From Anaerolineales bacterium UBA4823 (GTDB taxonomy: Bacteria; Chloroflexota; Anaerolineae; Anaerolineales; UBA4823): DNA of 8,227 bases. The stretch is from positions 3,605 through 11,831 of the forward strand of contig DHFN01000217.1 in the NCBI GenBank assembly GCA_002402275.1, read 5' to 3'. The notes below the pieces were generated by a model that saw nothing but the letters and a program-made list of their open reading frames with translations, had not been told where the DNA came from and did not search any database. Both the position numbers and the translations under genes were made by a program. Below are positions 1 to 5,809 of this stretch, piece after piece (the stretch's first letter is position 1; every line of letters begins with the position of its first letter).

Positions 1-37
1 TCGAGACCGCCCCGATCGGCCGCTCCGGCACCTCTCC
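1..37 (-). tRNA. tRNA-Ser (anticodon CGA), 5' part only, cut by window edge
   Basis: Read on the minus strand from position 37, the sequence opens with the acceptor strand GGAGAGG, then TG, a D-stem CCG/CGG enclosing the long D-loop typical of class II tRNAs, the anticodon 5' strand GCGGT, and the loop start CTCGA. This matches the first half of bacterial tRNA-Ser, with anticodon C34 G35 A36 reading UCG codons. The remaining anticodon loop, long variable arm, T-arm and 3' acceptor strand lie beyond position 1, so the fold could not be completed. An extended -10 promoter sits just upstream, which supports a live gene. The local GC content is far above that of the neighbouring intergenic DNA, as expected for a structured RNA. 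Confidence 0.88.
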
Positions 38-50
38 ACTCAGCGCGATG

Positions 51-59
51 ATTATACCA
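51..59 (-). promoter_or_regulatory. Extended -10 promoter of tRNA-Ser
   Basis: The minus strand reads TGG-TATAAT (TGn at 59-57, perfect TATAAT at 56-51), the extended -10 form. The TATAAT ends 13 nt before the first tRNA base, giving a short 5' leader of about 7 nt from the expected transcription start. No good TTGACA-like -35 lies 16-18 bp upstream, which is common for extended -10 promoters. No open reading frame competes for this position. Confidence 0.7.
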
Positions 60-153
60 AATAAGCCCCTGACAGAACATTATATTGACTTGATTAAAAT
101 AATAGATAGGTTCGTTTGCGGGTATTTACAGAGCGTAAGAGCTTTTCTACCTC

Positions 154-202
154 GATGAAACTGGTAACCTGTCTATGAGCGTCCCCTTCATTCCGTCATT
201 GC
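154..202. repeat. Degenerate two-box repeat, copy 1 (GATGAAACTG ... CGTCATTG)
   Basis: GATGAAACTG begins at 154 and CGTCATT at 194. The second copy, starting at 396, has GATGAAACTG and CGTCATGG at the same 40-base spacing. Between the boxes the bases have drifted, mostly by pyrimidine exchanges. This suggests diverged copies of one element rather than chance boxes, though the identity outside the boxes is low. Confidence 0.4.
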
Positions 203-325
203 CAGTAAATCCGTTCCGCAAGCATTCTTCTTGAAAGTTTTGAAAAAAGCAATTTTTTAACCCATACCCCAAAAATCTGTCCTTGATTTATGGGGGAGGT
301 TGGATAAGGTTGAAGCTAATTATAC

Positions 326-358
326 ATGTGCAACGCACCTTTGAGGTGCGTTGCACAT
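326..358. repeat. Perfect 15-bp inverted repeat with 3-nt loop
   Basis: Arm 326-340 (ATGTGCAACGCACCT) and arm 344-358 are exact reverse complements, separated by the loop TTG. Neither strand has a T-run after the hairpin, so it is not a canonical intrinsic terminator. It lies about 265 nt beyond the stop codon of degV. Its length, symmetry and GC content against AT-rich surroundings suggest a dispersed REP/MITE-like palindrome or a structured RNA element. Which of these it is cannot be settled from one copy. Confidence 0.8.
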
Positions 359-392
359 TGTGGCTTAATCATTTTCAACAACCTCCTTCTTA

Positions 393-447
393 CTGGATGA
401 AACTGTCAAGTTTCTTAATGCGCTTTCTCTTATTTCGTCATGGCGGA
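393..447. repeat. Degenerate two-box repeat, copy 2, with small hairpin
   Basis: CTGGATGAAAC (393-403) is followed by TTTCGTCATGGCGGA (433-447). The first box starts a 6-bp hairpin, GAAACT (399-404) with AGTTTC (409-414). The second box opens the GCGGAG (443-448) / CTCCGC (475-480) hairpin. The same two boxes recur in swapped order at 551-587. Confidence 0.45.
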
Positions 448-508
448 GAGCAAGTTTACTACGTTCAGTGTAAACTCCGCAACGAAGTCATCTTTCGAAG
501 AGCTGAGG

Positions 509-538
509 ATTGCTTTGTAACCTTTGGTTACTCGCAAT
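509..538. repeat. ATTGC-GTAACC / GGTTAC-GCAAT hairpin repeat
   Basis: ATTGC (509-513) pairs with GCAAT (534-538), and GTAACC (517-522) pairs with GGTTAC (526-531), around a TTT loop with a small internal loop. It is followed by GACGGG. The ATTGC...GCAATGACG form resembles a hairpin repeat family found in intergenic regions of many bacterial genomes. A degenerate reverse-orientation relative starting CCGTCATTGCCAGTAA appears near 193. Confidence 0.6.
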
Positions 539-550
539 GACGGGATTCTC

Positions 551-587
551 TTTCGTCATGGTGGACGCTTCTCTATCTGGATGAAAC
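551..587. repeat. Repeated boxes in swapped order (TTTCGTCATGGTGGA, then CTGGATGAAAC)
   Basis: TTTCGTCATGGTGGA (551-565) matches 433-447 at 14 of 15 bases, and CTGGATGAAAC (577-587) matches 393-403 exactly. Here the CGTCATGG box comes first, so the arrangement differs from the copies at 154 and 396. This fits tandem copies of a longer unit whose internal parts have decayed. Confidence 0.45.
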
Positions 588-622
588 GAGCTGATTTCTT
601 AAGAGATGCAGCCTGAAGAATT

Positions 623-1471
623 TCAATCTTCGGAATAACCGCACAAGGCTAATGCCCCGGGTCCAGTGTTAATACCTAAAACAGGACCTGTCGTGTTGAT
701 CAGCAGCTCGATTGGGTTATACTCGGTTCGGATTCGCTCGGCAAGAGCCTCTGCATTGGCAAGGGCGTTGCCATGTAGAATAGCAATCCTTAGATTATTT
801 ACTGAGGTTAATTGCTCGAAAAATTTTCGATATAGAAGGTCAACCACAGCTTTGTGGGTTCTTACCAGGCTTATTGGCTGGACTGAGCCGGTGTTATGGT
901 TGATTTTCACCAGCGGTTTTACTTTCAACAGAGTACCTGCCCATTTTGCGGCATCTCCAATTCTGCCCCCTTTTTGTAAAAAATCCAGGGTTTCCATTGC
1001 CACAATCAGGGTCAATTTCTTTCTTACTTGATTTATCTGATTTAGAATGTTGCTGAAATCTGCGCCGGCTTCGCGGGCGCGGGCGGCAGCCAGAACCTGC
1101 CACCCAAGGCTCATTGTTGGGCCTTTCGAATCGACCACTTCAGCCCGTATTTTGAGGGATGCAATCGCTTTTTTTGCGATTTCGTAGGTGCCACTCATGG
1201 CACTGCTGATGGTCAAGATGATGAGTTCGGTAGCCCCTTTGGCAATGGCTTTATCAAAAGCCTCTTCAAAATCTTGAGTACTAGGCATAGATGAATGAGG
1301 GTGGATAGGATTGCCAATCAACTTTTGATAAAATTCGTCAGGTGTCATATCGACACGATCGCGAAATTGTTCATCCCCCCAAACGACAATTTGTGGAACA
1401 ACGATAATTCCATATTGTTGCAGCAATTCTTCTGGAATATCACATGTGCTATCCGTTATAATCCCAATCAT
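623..1471 (-). CDS. DegV family (FakB-type) fatty acid-binding protein
   Basis: The protein is 282 aa, the usual size for DegV/FakB proteins. These bind a fatty acid and, in Firmicutes, hand it to the kinase FakA for phosphorylation. Visible family motifs are the N-terminal ITDSTCDIP (5-13), a lid-type segment SSMPS (60-64, usually TSQPS), ISSAMSGTY (88-96), VVDSKGPTMSLG (112-123), FLQKGGRIG (164-172) followed by KVKPLVKI, and the C-terminal GPVLGINTGPGAL (262-274). The last motif usually reads HxGPG; here Asn268 replaces the His. I start at Met27 of the longer frame that opens at 1549, because the family begins with this MIGIITDST segment and an AAGGAAG sequence lies upstream. The 26 extra codons look like translated leader. 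No fakA kinase gene is in the window, so the phosphorylation partner is unknown. It is transcribed alone, behind a 232-bp upstream gap that holds two operator-like palindromes. Confidence 0.92.
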   Translation of the reverse strand: MIGIITDSTCDIPEELLQQYGIIVVPQIVVWGDEQFRDRVDMTPDEFYQKLIGNPIHPHSSMPSTQDFEEAFDKAIAKGATELIILTISSAMSGTYEIAKKAIASLKIRAEVVDSKGPTMSLGWQVLAAARAREAGADFSNILNQINQVRKKLTLIVAMETLDFLQKGGRIGDAAKWAGTLLKVKPLVKINHNTGSVQPISLVRTHKAVVDLLYRKFFEQLTSVNNLRIAILHGNALANAEALAERIRTEYNPIELLINTTGPVLGINTGPGALALCGYSED

Positions 1472-1553
1472 CGTAAGAGACTTCTTCCTTATAGTTTTCG
1501 AATATTGTAAAAAATGACTTCGGTTGATAGTACCGTTCGAGTTAATCAAATCT

Positions 1554-1581
1554 ATTATAAATCAAAGTCCATGTTTTTTAA
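1554..1581 (-). promoter_or_regulatory. Possible degV promoter (proximal)
   Basis: The minus strand has TATAAT at 1559-1554 and, 16 bp upstream, TTAAAA at 1581-1576, a 4 of 6 match to TTGACA. The expected start lies near 1547, giving a leader of about 75 nt before the degV ATG. The region is AT-rich, so chance matches are likely. A second TATAAT at 1641-1636, next to the palindromes, is an alternative. Confidence 0.35.
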
Positions 1582-1635
1582 TTAAAAGGCAATATCATTA
1601 ATTTTCCTCGTGATTTGTCATAATAATTTTGATTG

Positions 1636-1641
1636 ATTATA
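1636..1641 (-). promoter_or_regulatory. Possible operator-overlapped -10 element (distal degV promoter)
   Basis: A perfect TATAAT on the minus strand lies three bases downstream of the perfect palindrome at 1645-1658, so the palindrome would occupy the -10/-35 spacer. No convincing -35 is present at 16-18 bp. The layout is typical of a repressible promoter. Transcription would cross a leader of about 160 nt before degV. Confidence 0.4.
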
Positions 1642-1644
1642 GTA

Positions 1645-1687
1645 ATGACTCCAGTCATGGTTTTAGGGGACTAATGACTAAAGTCGT
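1645..1687. promoter_or_regulatory. Tandem operator-like palindromes ATGACT-nn-AGTC(A/G)T
   Basis: Site 1 (1645-1658) is a perfect dyad, ATGACT-CC-AGTCAT. Site 2 (1674-1687) is ATGACT-AA-AGTCGT, with one arm mismatch, and its symmetry extends to TAATGACT/AGTCGTTA (1672-1689). The centres are 29 bp apart. Short two-arm dyads of this kind, paired near a promoter, are typical binding sites for dimeric repressors such as TetR-family proteins. No regulator gene is present in the window. They lie 15 bp or more past the stop of the beta-CASP gene and upstream of degV, the only gene they are placed to control. Confidence 0.55.
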
Positions 1688-1703
1688 TACTACGTTTTCG
1701 TCT

Positions 1704-3101
1704 TTATAGATCTACTGTGATATGTTGATCGGGGTAATAGATATTATCCAAACCCTTTTCAACCATCAAACTTTGCAAGATGTTGGCAGGCGTTTGCTCG
1801 CCGTGAACCAGGAATATTTTTTGCGCTTTTCCTTTGGCTGATAAAGCATATTCCAGTAAAAAAGTTTGACCGGCATGAGCCGATAGACCACCAATCGTAA
1901 CCACCTCAGCCCGAACCGGGTAGCTTTCGCCAAAGATCTTCACCTCTTTTTCCCGATCTGCCAGGCGCCTGCCCAATGTGTTGGGAGCTTGCCAGGATAC
2001 GATCAAAATGGTATTTTTGGGATCCTCGATATTGTTTTTTAGATGGTGCAAAATACGACCTGTTTCTGCCATTCCGGAGGCGGAAATGATGACCATAGGT
2101 TCTTTGCGGTAGTTCAATGCTTTGGATTCCTCTGTTGTACGGGTGTATTTCAAATAGGGAAAACCAAACATAGATTTGTGTTTACCCATCAAAATAAATT
2201 GACGGGTTTCCTCATCGAAACATTCGGGATGGAGGCGGAAAATCTCGGATGCATTGATTGCCAGGGGGCTATCGACAATGATTGGAATGGGTGGGATGAC
2301 GCCTTTTTCGATCATCAAGTGCAATGAATAAACCAGTTCCTGGGTTCTCCCAACAGCGAACGCAGGAATGATGATTTTTCCTTTTCGTTTCAATGTGCGT
2401 GTAACGACTTGCTGTAATTCTTCATAAGCCAGTTCAGGTTCGCGGTGCGGTTTGTCACCATAAGTGCATTCCATGATTAGATAATCCGGCCTATCTGGCA
2501 GAATGGGATCACGGATGAGGGGCAGATTGCGCCTTCCAATATCGCCCGAGAACCATATACGAAATTTACGTCCCTTCTCTTCGACATCGAGTACCACTGC
2601 CGCTGAACCCAGGATATGGCCTGCGTCCACCAGTTTGGCAGTGACCCCAGGAATGGGTTCGAATGCCTCATCGTAGGTGACACTTGTAAAGTGCTGAGCA
2701 ACCTGCCCAGCGTCTTCCTGGGTGTAAATGGGTTCTACCAAAGGTTCACCGCGCTTAGCTTTTTTCTTATTGACATATTCCACATCTGATTCTTGAATAT
2801 GCCCGGAATCAAGCAGCATGATGTTTGCAAGGTGGGCAGTAGCGGAGGTTGTATAGATTGGGCCTTCGTACCCACGTTTCACCAGGTTTGGCAAATTACC
2901 GCTGTGATCGATGTGTGCATGTGAAAGAATTACCGCATCGATTTGTGCGGGATTATACGGAAAATTTTGGTTTCGTTGATAGGATTCCTCCCGCTTGCCC
3001 TGGAAAAATCCACATTCGATCAATAGATTATGTCCATTAATTTGAAATAAGTGTTGAGAACCGGTTACGGTGCGTGCCGCCCCGTGGAATGTAATTTTCA
3101 T
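1704..3101 (-). CDS. MBL-fold beta-CASP RNA metallo-hydrolase (CPSF/YSH1-like)
   Basis: This is a complete 465-aa member of the bacterial CPSF-like group of metallo-beta-lactamase fold proteins, predicted zinc-dependent RNases. The MBL metal ligands are all visible: HAHIDH (61-66), His162 in DAGHILGSA and Asp187 in SGDIG. The beta-CASP motifs follow: A, Glu211 in ECTYGD; B, the His352/His353 pair in SGMAETGRILHHL; C, His409 in GLSAHAGQ. AFAVGRTQEL (247-256) is also typical of the family. There is no KH domain (seen in some archaeal relatives) and no RNase J-type C-terminal domain, so the protein is the compact form. The start is supported by AAGGGAG (3119-3113) about 11 nt before the ATG. The gene follows RNase D after 50 bp on the same strand with no terminator between, so co-transcription is likely. 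Its RNA substrate cannot be told from sequence. Confidence 0.93.
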   Translation of the reverse strand: MKITFHGAARTVTGSQHLFQINGHNLLIECGFFQGKREESYQRNQNFPYNPAQIDAVILSHAHIDHSGNLPNLVKRGYEGPIYTTSATAHLANIMLLDSGHIQESDVEYVNKKKAKRGEPLVEPIYTQEDAGQVAQHFTSVTYDEAFEPIPGVTAKLVDAGHILGSAAVVLDVEEKGRKFRIWFSGDIGRRNLPLIRDPILPDRPDYLIMECTYGDKPHREPELAYEELQQVVTRTLKRKGKIIIPAFAVGRTQELVYSLHLMIEKGVIPPIPIIVDSPLAINASEIFRLHPECFDEETRQFILMGKHKSMFGFPYLKYTRTTEESKALNYRKEPMVIISASGMAETGRILHHLKNNIEDPKNTILIVSWQAPNTLGRRLADREKEVKIFGESYPVRAEVVTIGGLSAHAGQTFLLEYALSAKGKAQKIFLVHGEQTPANILQSLMVEKGLDNIYYPDQHITVDL

Positions 3102-3151
3102 TTTTTTAGTGACTCCCTTTGTTGTCGATAAATGTTTTTTGGATTGTTTTG

Positions 3152-4282
3152 TTATTCATGAATGGCGTGTATGATTTGATCTCCAAATTGTTGCAGACGC
3201 CACGGAACGTTTTTCATGATATCCTGTAATTCTTTCATATCTACCGGGTCTAACTCGGCAATTTGAAAAAGTAAGTCCCGTGGTAGAACCACATCGGAGG
3301 AAACCTGCATCTTCATCGCCGCATTTTTTCGCCATTTGCGCAAATTTTCCAGGCGGGAGAGAAATTCATCACTGGGGCGGTGAGAGCGGTTTGGGTAGAT
3401 GGGTGATGCGGCTAACCCTTTATTTATTGCAGCGATAATTGCTTCCCCATCTTGTTTGATTTGGCGGGAATTTAGTAATTCTAAGCCGACCATTTCCTCG
3501 ATCGTCCGAGGACATTCTATGGCGAGTTCTATTAAGACTCGGTCGTTAAACACTTTGAATAATGGCTGGTTTATCCGTTTGGCGATCCGGTCTCGTAAGC
3601 GACATAATTCTTGCAAAACAGTTGCTTTTTGAGGAGACAGGTCGTTGGCTCCATTGATCCGCCAGCAATCGTTTGATTTCTCATCGCCATTGTGATTGTT
3701 TACCTGGCATAAACGTTTGAAATCCTCTTGCGCCAGGGGTAACAGGTTTTTTTTCGTCAGTTCGGCTGCTAATCGATCTCGCAACGGAATCAGGAAGTGG
3801 GTATCGATTTGAGCATAAGTGAGGAGGTGAGATGGTAAAGGACGTTGACCCCAGTTGGCGCGTTGGTAACGTTTATTCACCGTCATCGAAAATTCGCTTT
3901 CCAATAAAGAGCCTAATCCAACGGCTTCTCTACCCAATATGCGGGCAGCCGTGAATGTATCGAATATGTTATTGAATGTGAATCCAAAATCTCTCTTCAA
4001 GCATATCAAATCATATTCTGAGGCGTGGAAAATTTTTTCGATATTTGGATCAGCGAATATTGGCGCAAGGGGAGATAAATCGATAAGGACTAGCGGGTCA
4101 ACGATATAGTCTTGCTGGGTAATAGAAAATTGAATTAGACAAACCTGTTCTTGATAGGCGTACAGACTATTCGATTCGGTATCAACAGCCACTCGTTTCT
4201 CACCTTTAAGTTTTTCGGATAGTTCATTGAGTGTCTCAACTTGGGTGATCAGATGCGGCTTTGGAAGTTCAGTAATAGACAT
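3152..4282 (-). CDS. rnd: Ribonuclease D (DEDDy 3'-5' exoribonuclease with HRDC domain)
   Basis: The 376-aa length matches RNase D, which trims 3' ends of tRNA precursors and other stable RNAs using two metal ions. The DEDDy residues are intact: Asp34 and Glu36 in VAVDTESNSL (Exo I), Asp91 in HASEYDL (Exo II), and Tyr156 and Asp160 in YAQIDTHFL (Exo III). Residues about 215-290 form the HRDC domain (QELCRLRDRIAKRINQP ... VGLELL), and residues about 305-374 look like the second, HRDC-like C-terminal domain of RNase D. The ATG overlaps the TAA of the acetyltransferase gene as TAATG, so translational coupling is likely. A GGGAG lies 15 nt upstream, which is rather far. The beta-CASP hydrolase gene follows. 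Only the exact substrate is uncertain. Confidence 0.95.
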   Translation of the reverse strand: MSITELPKPHLITQVETLNELSEKLKGEKRVAVDTESNSLYAYQEQVCLIQFSITQQDYIVDPLVLIDLSPLAPIFADPNIEKIFHASEYDLICLKRDFGFTFNNIFDTFTAARILGREAVGLGSLLESEFSMTVNKRYQRANWGQRPLPSHLLTYAQIDTHFLIPLRDRLAAELTKKNLLPLAQEDFKRLCQVNNHNGDEKSNDCWRINGANDLSPQKATVLQELCRLRDRIAKRINQPLFKVFNDRVLIELAIECPRTIEEMVGLELLNSRQIKQDGEAIIAAINKGLAASPIYPNRSHRPSDEFLSRLENLRKWRKNAAMKMQVSSDVVLPRDLLFQIAELDPVDMKELQDIMKNVPWRLQQFGDQIIHAIHE

Positions 4283-4752
4283 TATTCGATATTATACTCC
4301 CGCCGGTCGACCTTTTTTTCGAGGATGAAAGCATCTTCTCCATCGCGGTAATACCCATGCCAGATTGAGGTTTGCTGGTACCCAAAGCGTTGATAGAGGC
4401 GGATAGCAGCATGATTTGATACCCGTACATTGAGACGATAAACAGGTGTATTGATCAATTTTTCGCATTCTTCCAATAATTGGCTGCCGATACCGTGTCT
4501 CTGATATTCCGGCAATACAGCCAGAGTGGTGATCCATCCCAGTTTCCTGCCATCCCGAATGTCGCCGGCAATAAAACCTACCATGGTGTCATCGAGGACG
4601 GCTTTCAAGCGTACGACGCCCGGAAATGTCAGCACGCCAATCAAGTCCAATAGTGGCCAGGAATCCAGCGGGAAACACACCTGTTCGAGATGGCGGAGCG
4701 CATTGAGATCTCGCCAGCTAGCTGTTTCGATAATTGCGGTTTTCGTTAACAT
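4282..4752 (-). CDS. GNAT N-acetyltransferase, RimI-like
   Basis: The 156-aa single-domain protein has the GNAT acetyl-CoA loop QRHGIG (84-89), preceded by the strand LGWITTLAVLPEYQ, and the C-terminal VSNHAAIRLYQRFGY (111-125), where Tyr120 matches the RimI general-acid tyrosine. RimI acetylates the N-terminus of ribosomal protein S18; related proteins act on other protein or small-molecule amines. The RimI LEVRxSN segment is LNVRVSN here, so Asn108 occupies the position of the catalytic glutamate. True RimI activity is therefore uncertain and I give no gene symbol. The gene starts unit (b): its stop overlaps the RNase D start, and a strong terminator separates it from the slipin gene upstream. 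No Shine-Dalgarno is visible before the ATG, and a TATAAT ends 9 nt upstream of it, suggesting a leaderless or near-leaderless mRNA. Confidence 0.85.
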   Translation of the reverse strand: MLTKTAIIETASWRDLNALRHLEQVCFPLDSWPLLDLIGVLTFPGVVRLKAVLDDTMVGFIAGDIRDGRKLGWITTLAVLPEYQRHGIGSQLLEECEKLINTPVYRLNVRVSNHAAIRLYQRFGYQQTSIWHGYYRDGEDAFILEKKVDRREYNIE

Positions 4753-4761
4753 CGTTTCGTA

Positions 4762-4767
4762 ATTATA
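4762..4767 (-). promoter_or_regulatory. Probable -10 element for the rimI-like operon
   Basis: A perfect TATAAT on the minus strand (4767-4762) lies between the slipin terminator and the rimI-like ATG. Because the terminator isolates this gene from upstream transcription, it needs its own promoter. The -10 ends only 9 nt before the ATG. No clear -35 is seen at 16-18 bp. The predicted start falls a few bases from the initiation codon. Confidence 0.45.
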
Positions 4768-4796
4768 AAGGAGAGTTGCAATATTTCATAAAATTA

Positions 4797-4843
4797 AAAA
4801 AGGGACGGTTGGGCAATTTTTGACTCAACTGTCCCTTTTGTTT
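4797..4843 (-). terminator. Intrinsic terminator after the slipin gene
   Basis: On the minus strand a 10-bp stem (4835-4826 with 4811-4802, GGGACAGTTG against CAACCGTCCC, one G-U pair) closes a 14-nt loop and is followed by TTTTTTAATTTT. The stem extends through flanking A and T runs, so it could also work in the other direction. It lies about 16 nt past the slipin stop codon and ends the nfeD-slipin unit. Confidence 0.92.
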
Positions 4844-4858
4844 ATTCGCTGAGGGTTA

Positions 4859-5797
4859 TTATGATTGATTTTCTTCCCTGCTTTTCAGGAAGTTTTCCAT
4901 CATGCTGGTAAATTCCATCGGAAAGATAAATTTAGTCGATGGACTGGTGCCAATATTCTTGAGTGCTTCGAAGTATTGCAGAGTCATGGTTTTTGGATCG
5001 ACGGTTTGGGCAACGGAATAAATCTTATCCAGGGCTGCCGCAAATCCTTCTGCGCGCAGCAATTGGGCTTGTTTTTCACCTTCTGCAACCAGGATGTTCG
5101 ATTGCTTCTGCCCTTCCGCCCGTAAGATAGCGGATTGTCTTTCACCGTCGGCGACGTTGATAGCTGCCTCGCGGGTACCGGTTGATTCGGTCACCACTGC
5201 CCGGCGGATACGTTCGGCGGACATTTGGCGGTTCATGGCTTCCTGAACTTCGCGAGGCGGGATAATTTCTCGTATTTCTACATTGGTTACTTTTACTCCC
5301 CAGCGCTCGGTGACTTCATCGAGGCGGGTGCGTAGCAGCGAGTTAATATGCTCTCGCTCTGATAACACATCATCCAGCGGAATGCCACCGATGACCGCTC
5401 GCAGGGTTGTGGTTGCCATACCCTGGGAAGCGGCTTCGAAATTGCCAACTTGAAGCACGCTTTCAGTAGGATCCAGCACCTTGAAATACCAAAGAAAATC
5501 GATCGAGATGGGAGCATTATCTTTAGTAATCGAGGTTTGATGGGGAATTTCTCGCACCTGTTCGCGCAAATCCACTTTTACTGCCCGGTCTACGACCGGG
5601 ATAAGAAACACAATTCCCGGACCTTTCGAACCTATACACCGCCCCAGGCGGAATACAACCAAACGCATATATTCCGGGACAATCCGGATGGCGGTGGCTA
5701 AAATTACTACAGCGAGAACAAGAACCGCGCCTATCAGGCAGGTCAAAACATTCGATACTCCGCCGGTATCTACTTGTAAAAATAATGGCAAAAACAT
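4859..5797 (-). CDS. Slipin (stomatin-like SPFH/Band 7 membrane protein)
   Basis: This 312-aa protein has one N-terminal membrane segment (about 16-38), a Band 7/SPFH domain (about 38-190, with LVVFRLGRCIGSKGPGIVFLIPVVD, VDLREQV and the TTLRAVIGG block) and a charged coiled-coil region. In the coil three clear 11-residue repeats follow each other: VADGERQSAIL (215-225), RAEGQKQSNIL (226-236) and VAEGEKQAQLL (237-247), then RAEG. Such proteins oligomerise on the membrane and organise protein complexes or lipid domains. A gene for its usual partner NfeD lies directly upstream on the same strand. The start is well supported by AAGGAGG (5809-5803) five bases before the ATG. A strong terminator follows the stop. 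A 23-codon ORF ends inside the ribosome-binding site. Confidence 0.94.
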   Translation of the reverse strand: MFLPLFLQVDTGGVSNVLTCLIGAVLVLAVVILATAIRIVPEYMRLVVFRLGRCIGSKGPGIVFLIPVVDRAVKVDLREQVREIPHQTSITKDNAPISIDFLWYFKVLDPTESVLQVGNFEAASQGMATTTLRAVIGGIPLDDVLSEREHINSLLRTRLDEVTERWGVKVTNVEIREIIPPREVQEAMNRQMSAERIRRAVVTESTGTREAAINVADGERQSAILRAEGQKQSNILVAEGEKQAQLLRAEGFAAALDKIYSVAQTVDPKTMTLQYFEALKNIGTSPSTKFIFPMEFTSMMENFLKSREENQS

Positions 5798-5802
5798 AAC
5801 AT

Positions 5803-5809
5803 CCTCCTT
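5803..5809 (-). promoter_or_regulatory. Slipin ribosome-binding site overlapping an upstream stop codon
   Basis: AAGGAGG on the minus strand, 5 nt from the slipin ATG, is the strongest Shine-Dalgarno sequence in the window. Its first two bases (AA) are also the last two bases of a TAA (5810-5808) that closes a 23-codon ORF. A ribosome terminating there would lie directly on the slipin initiation site. Confidence 0.75.

Larger units (their letters stand above)
38..622. other. Gene-free repeat island between tRNA-Ser and degV
   Basis: I see no credible gene in these 585 bases. An 85-codon frame on the plus strand (283-540) runs straight through two hairpins and has no ribosome-binding site or recognisable domain. 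The stretch holds a perfect 15-bp inverted repeat (326-358), an 11-bp hairpin of the ATTGC...GCAAT type (509-538), a GCGGAG/CTCCGC hairpin (443-480), and diverged repeated boxes GATGAAAC and TTTCGTCATGG. It looks like decayed dispersed repeats between the tRNA and degV. Confidence 0.6.

Noticed and set aside
261..294. CCCATA / TATGGG inverted repeat as a structured RNA
   Set aside because: Six base pairs with a 22-base loop is within chance expectation for AT-rich DNA of this length.
283..540. 85-codon plus-strand frame in the repeat island
   Set aside because: It spans the 15-bp palindrome and the ATTGC/GCAAT hairpin, lacks a ribosome-binding site and has no recognisable domain; it is most likely translated repeat DNA.
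612..633. Hairpin CCTGAAGA / TCTTCGG at the end of degV as a terminator
   Set aside because: The core stem is only five base pairs, it overlaps the stop codon, and no T-run follows on the minus strand.
666..1031. 121-codon plus-strand frame antisense to degV
   Set aside because: It is the complement of a well-supported gene, with no own ribosome-binding site or domain; the same holds for the other opposite-strand frames across 1295-5701.
1472..1549. N-terminal extension of degV by 26 codons
   Set aside because: DegV proteins start at the MxGIITDST strand, and the extension is upstream leader sequence that carries a possible promoter start near 1547 and the AAGGAAG ribosome-binding site.
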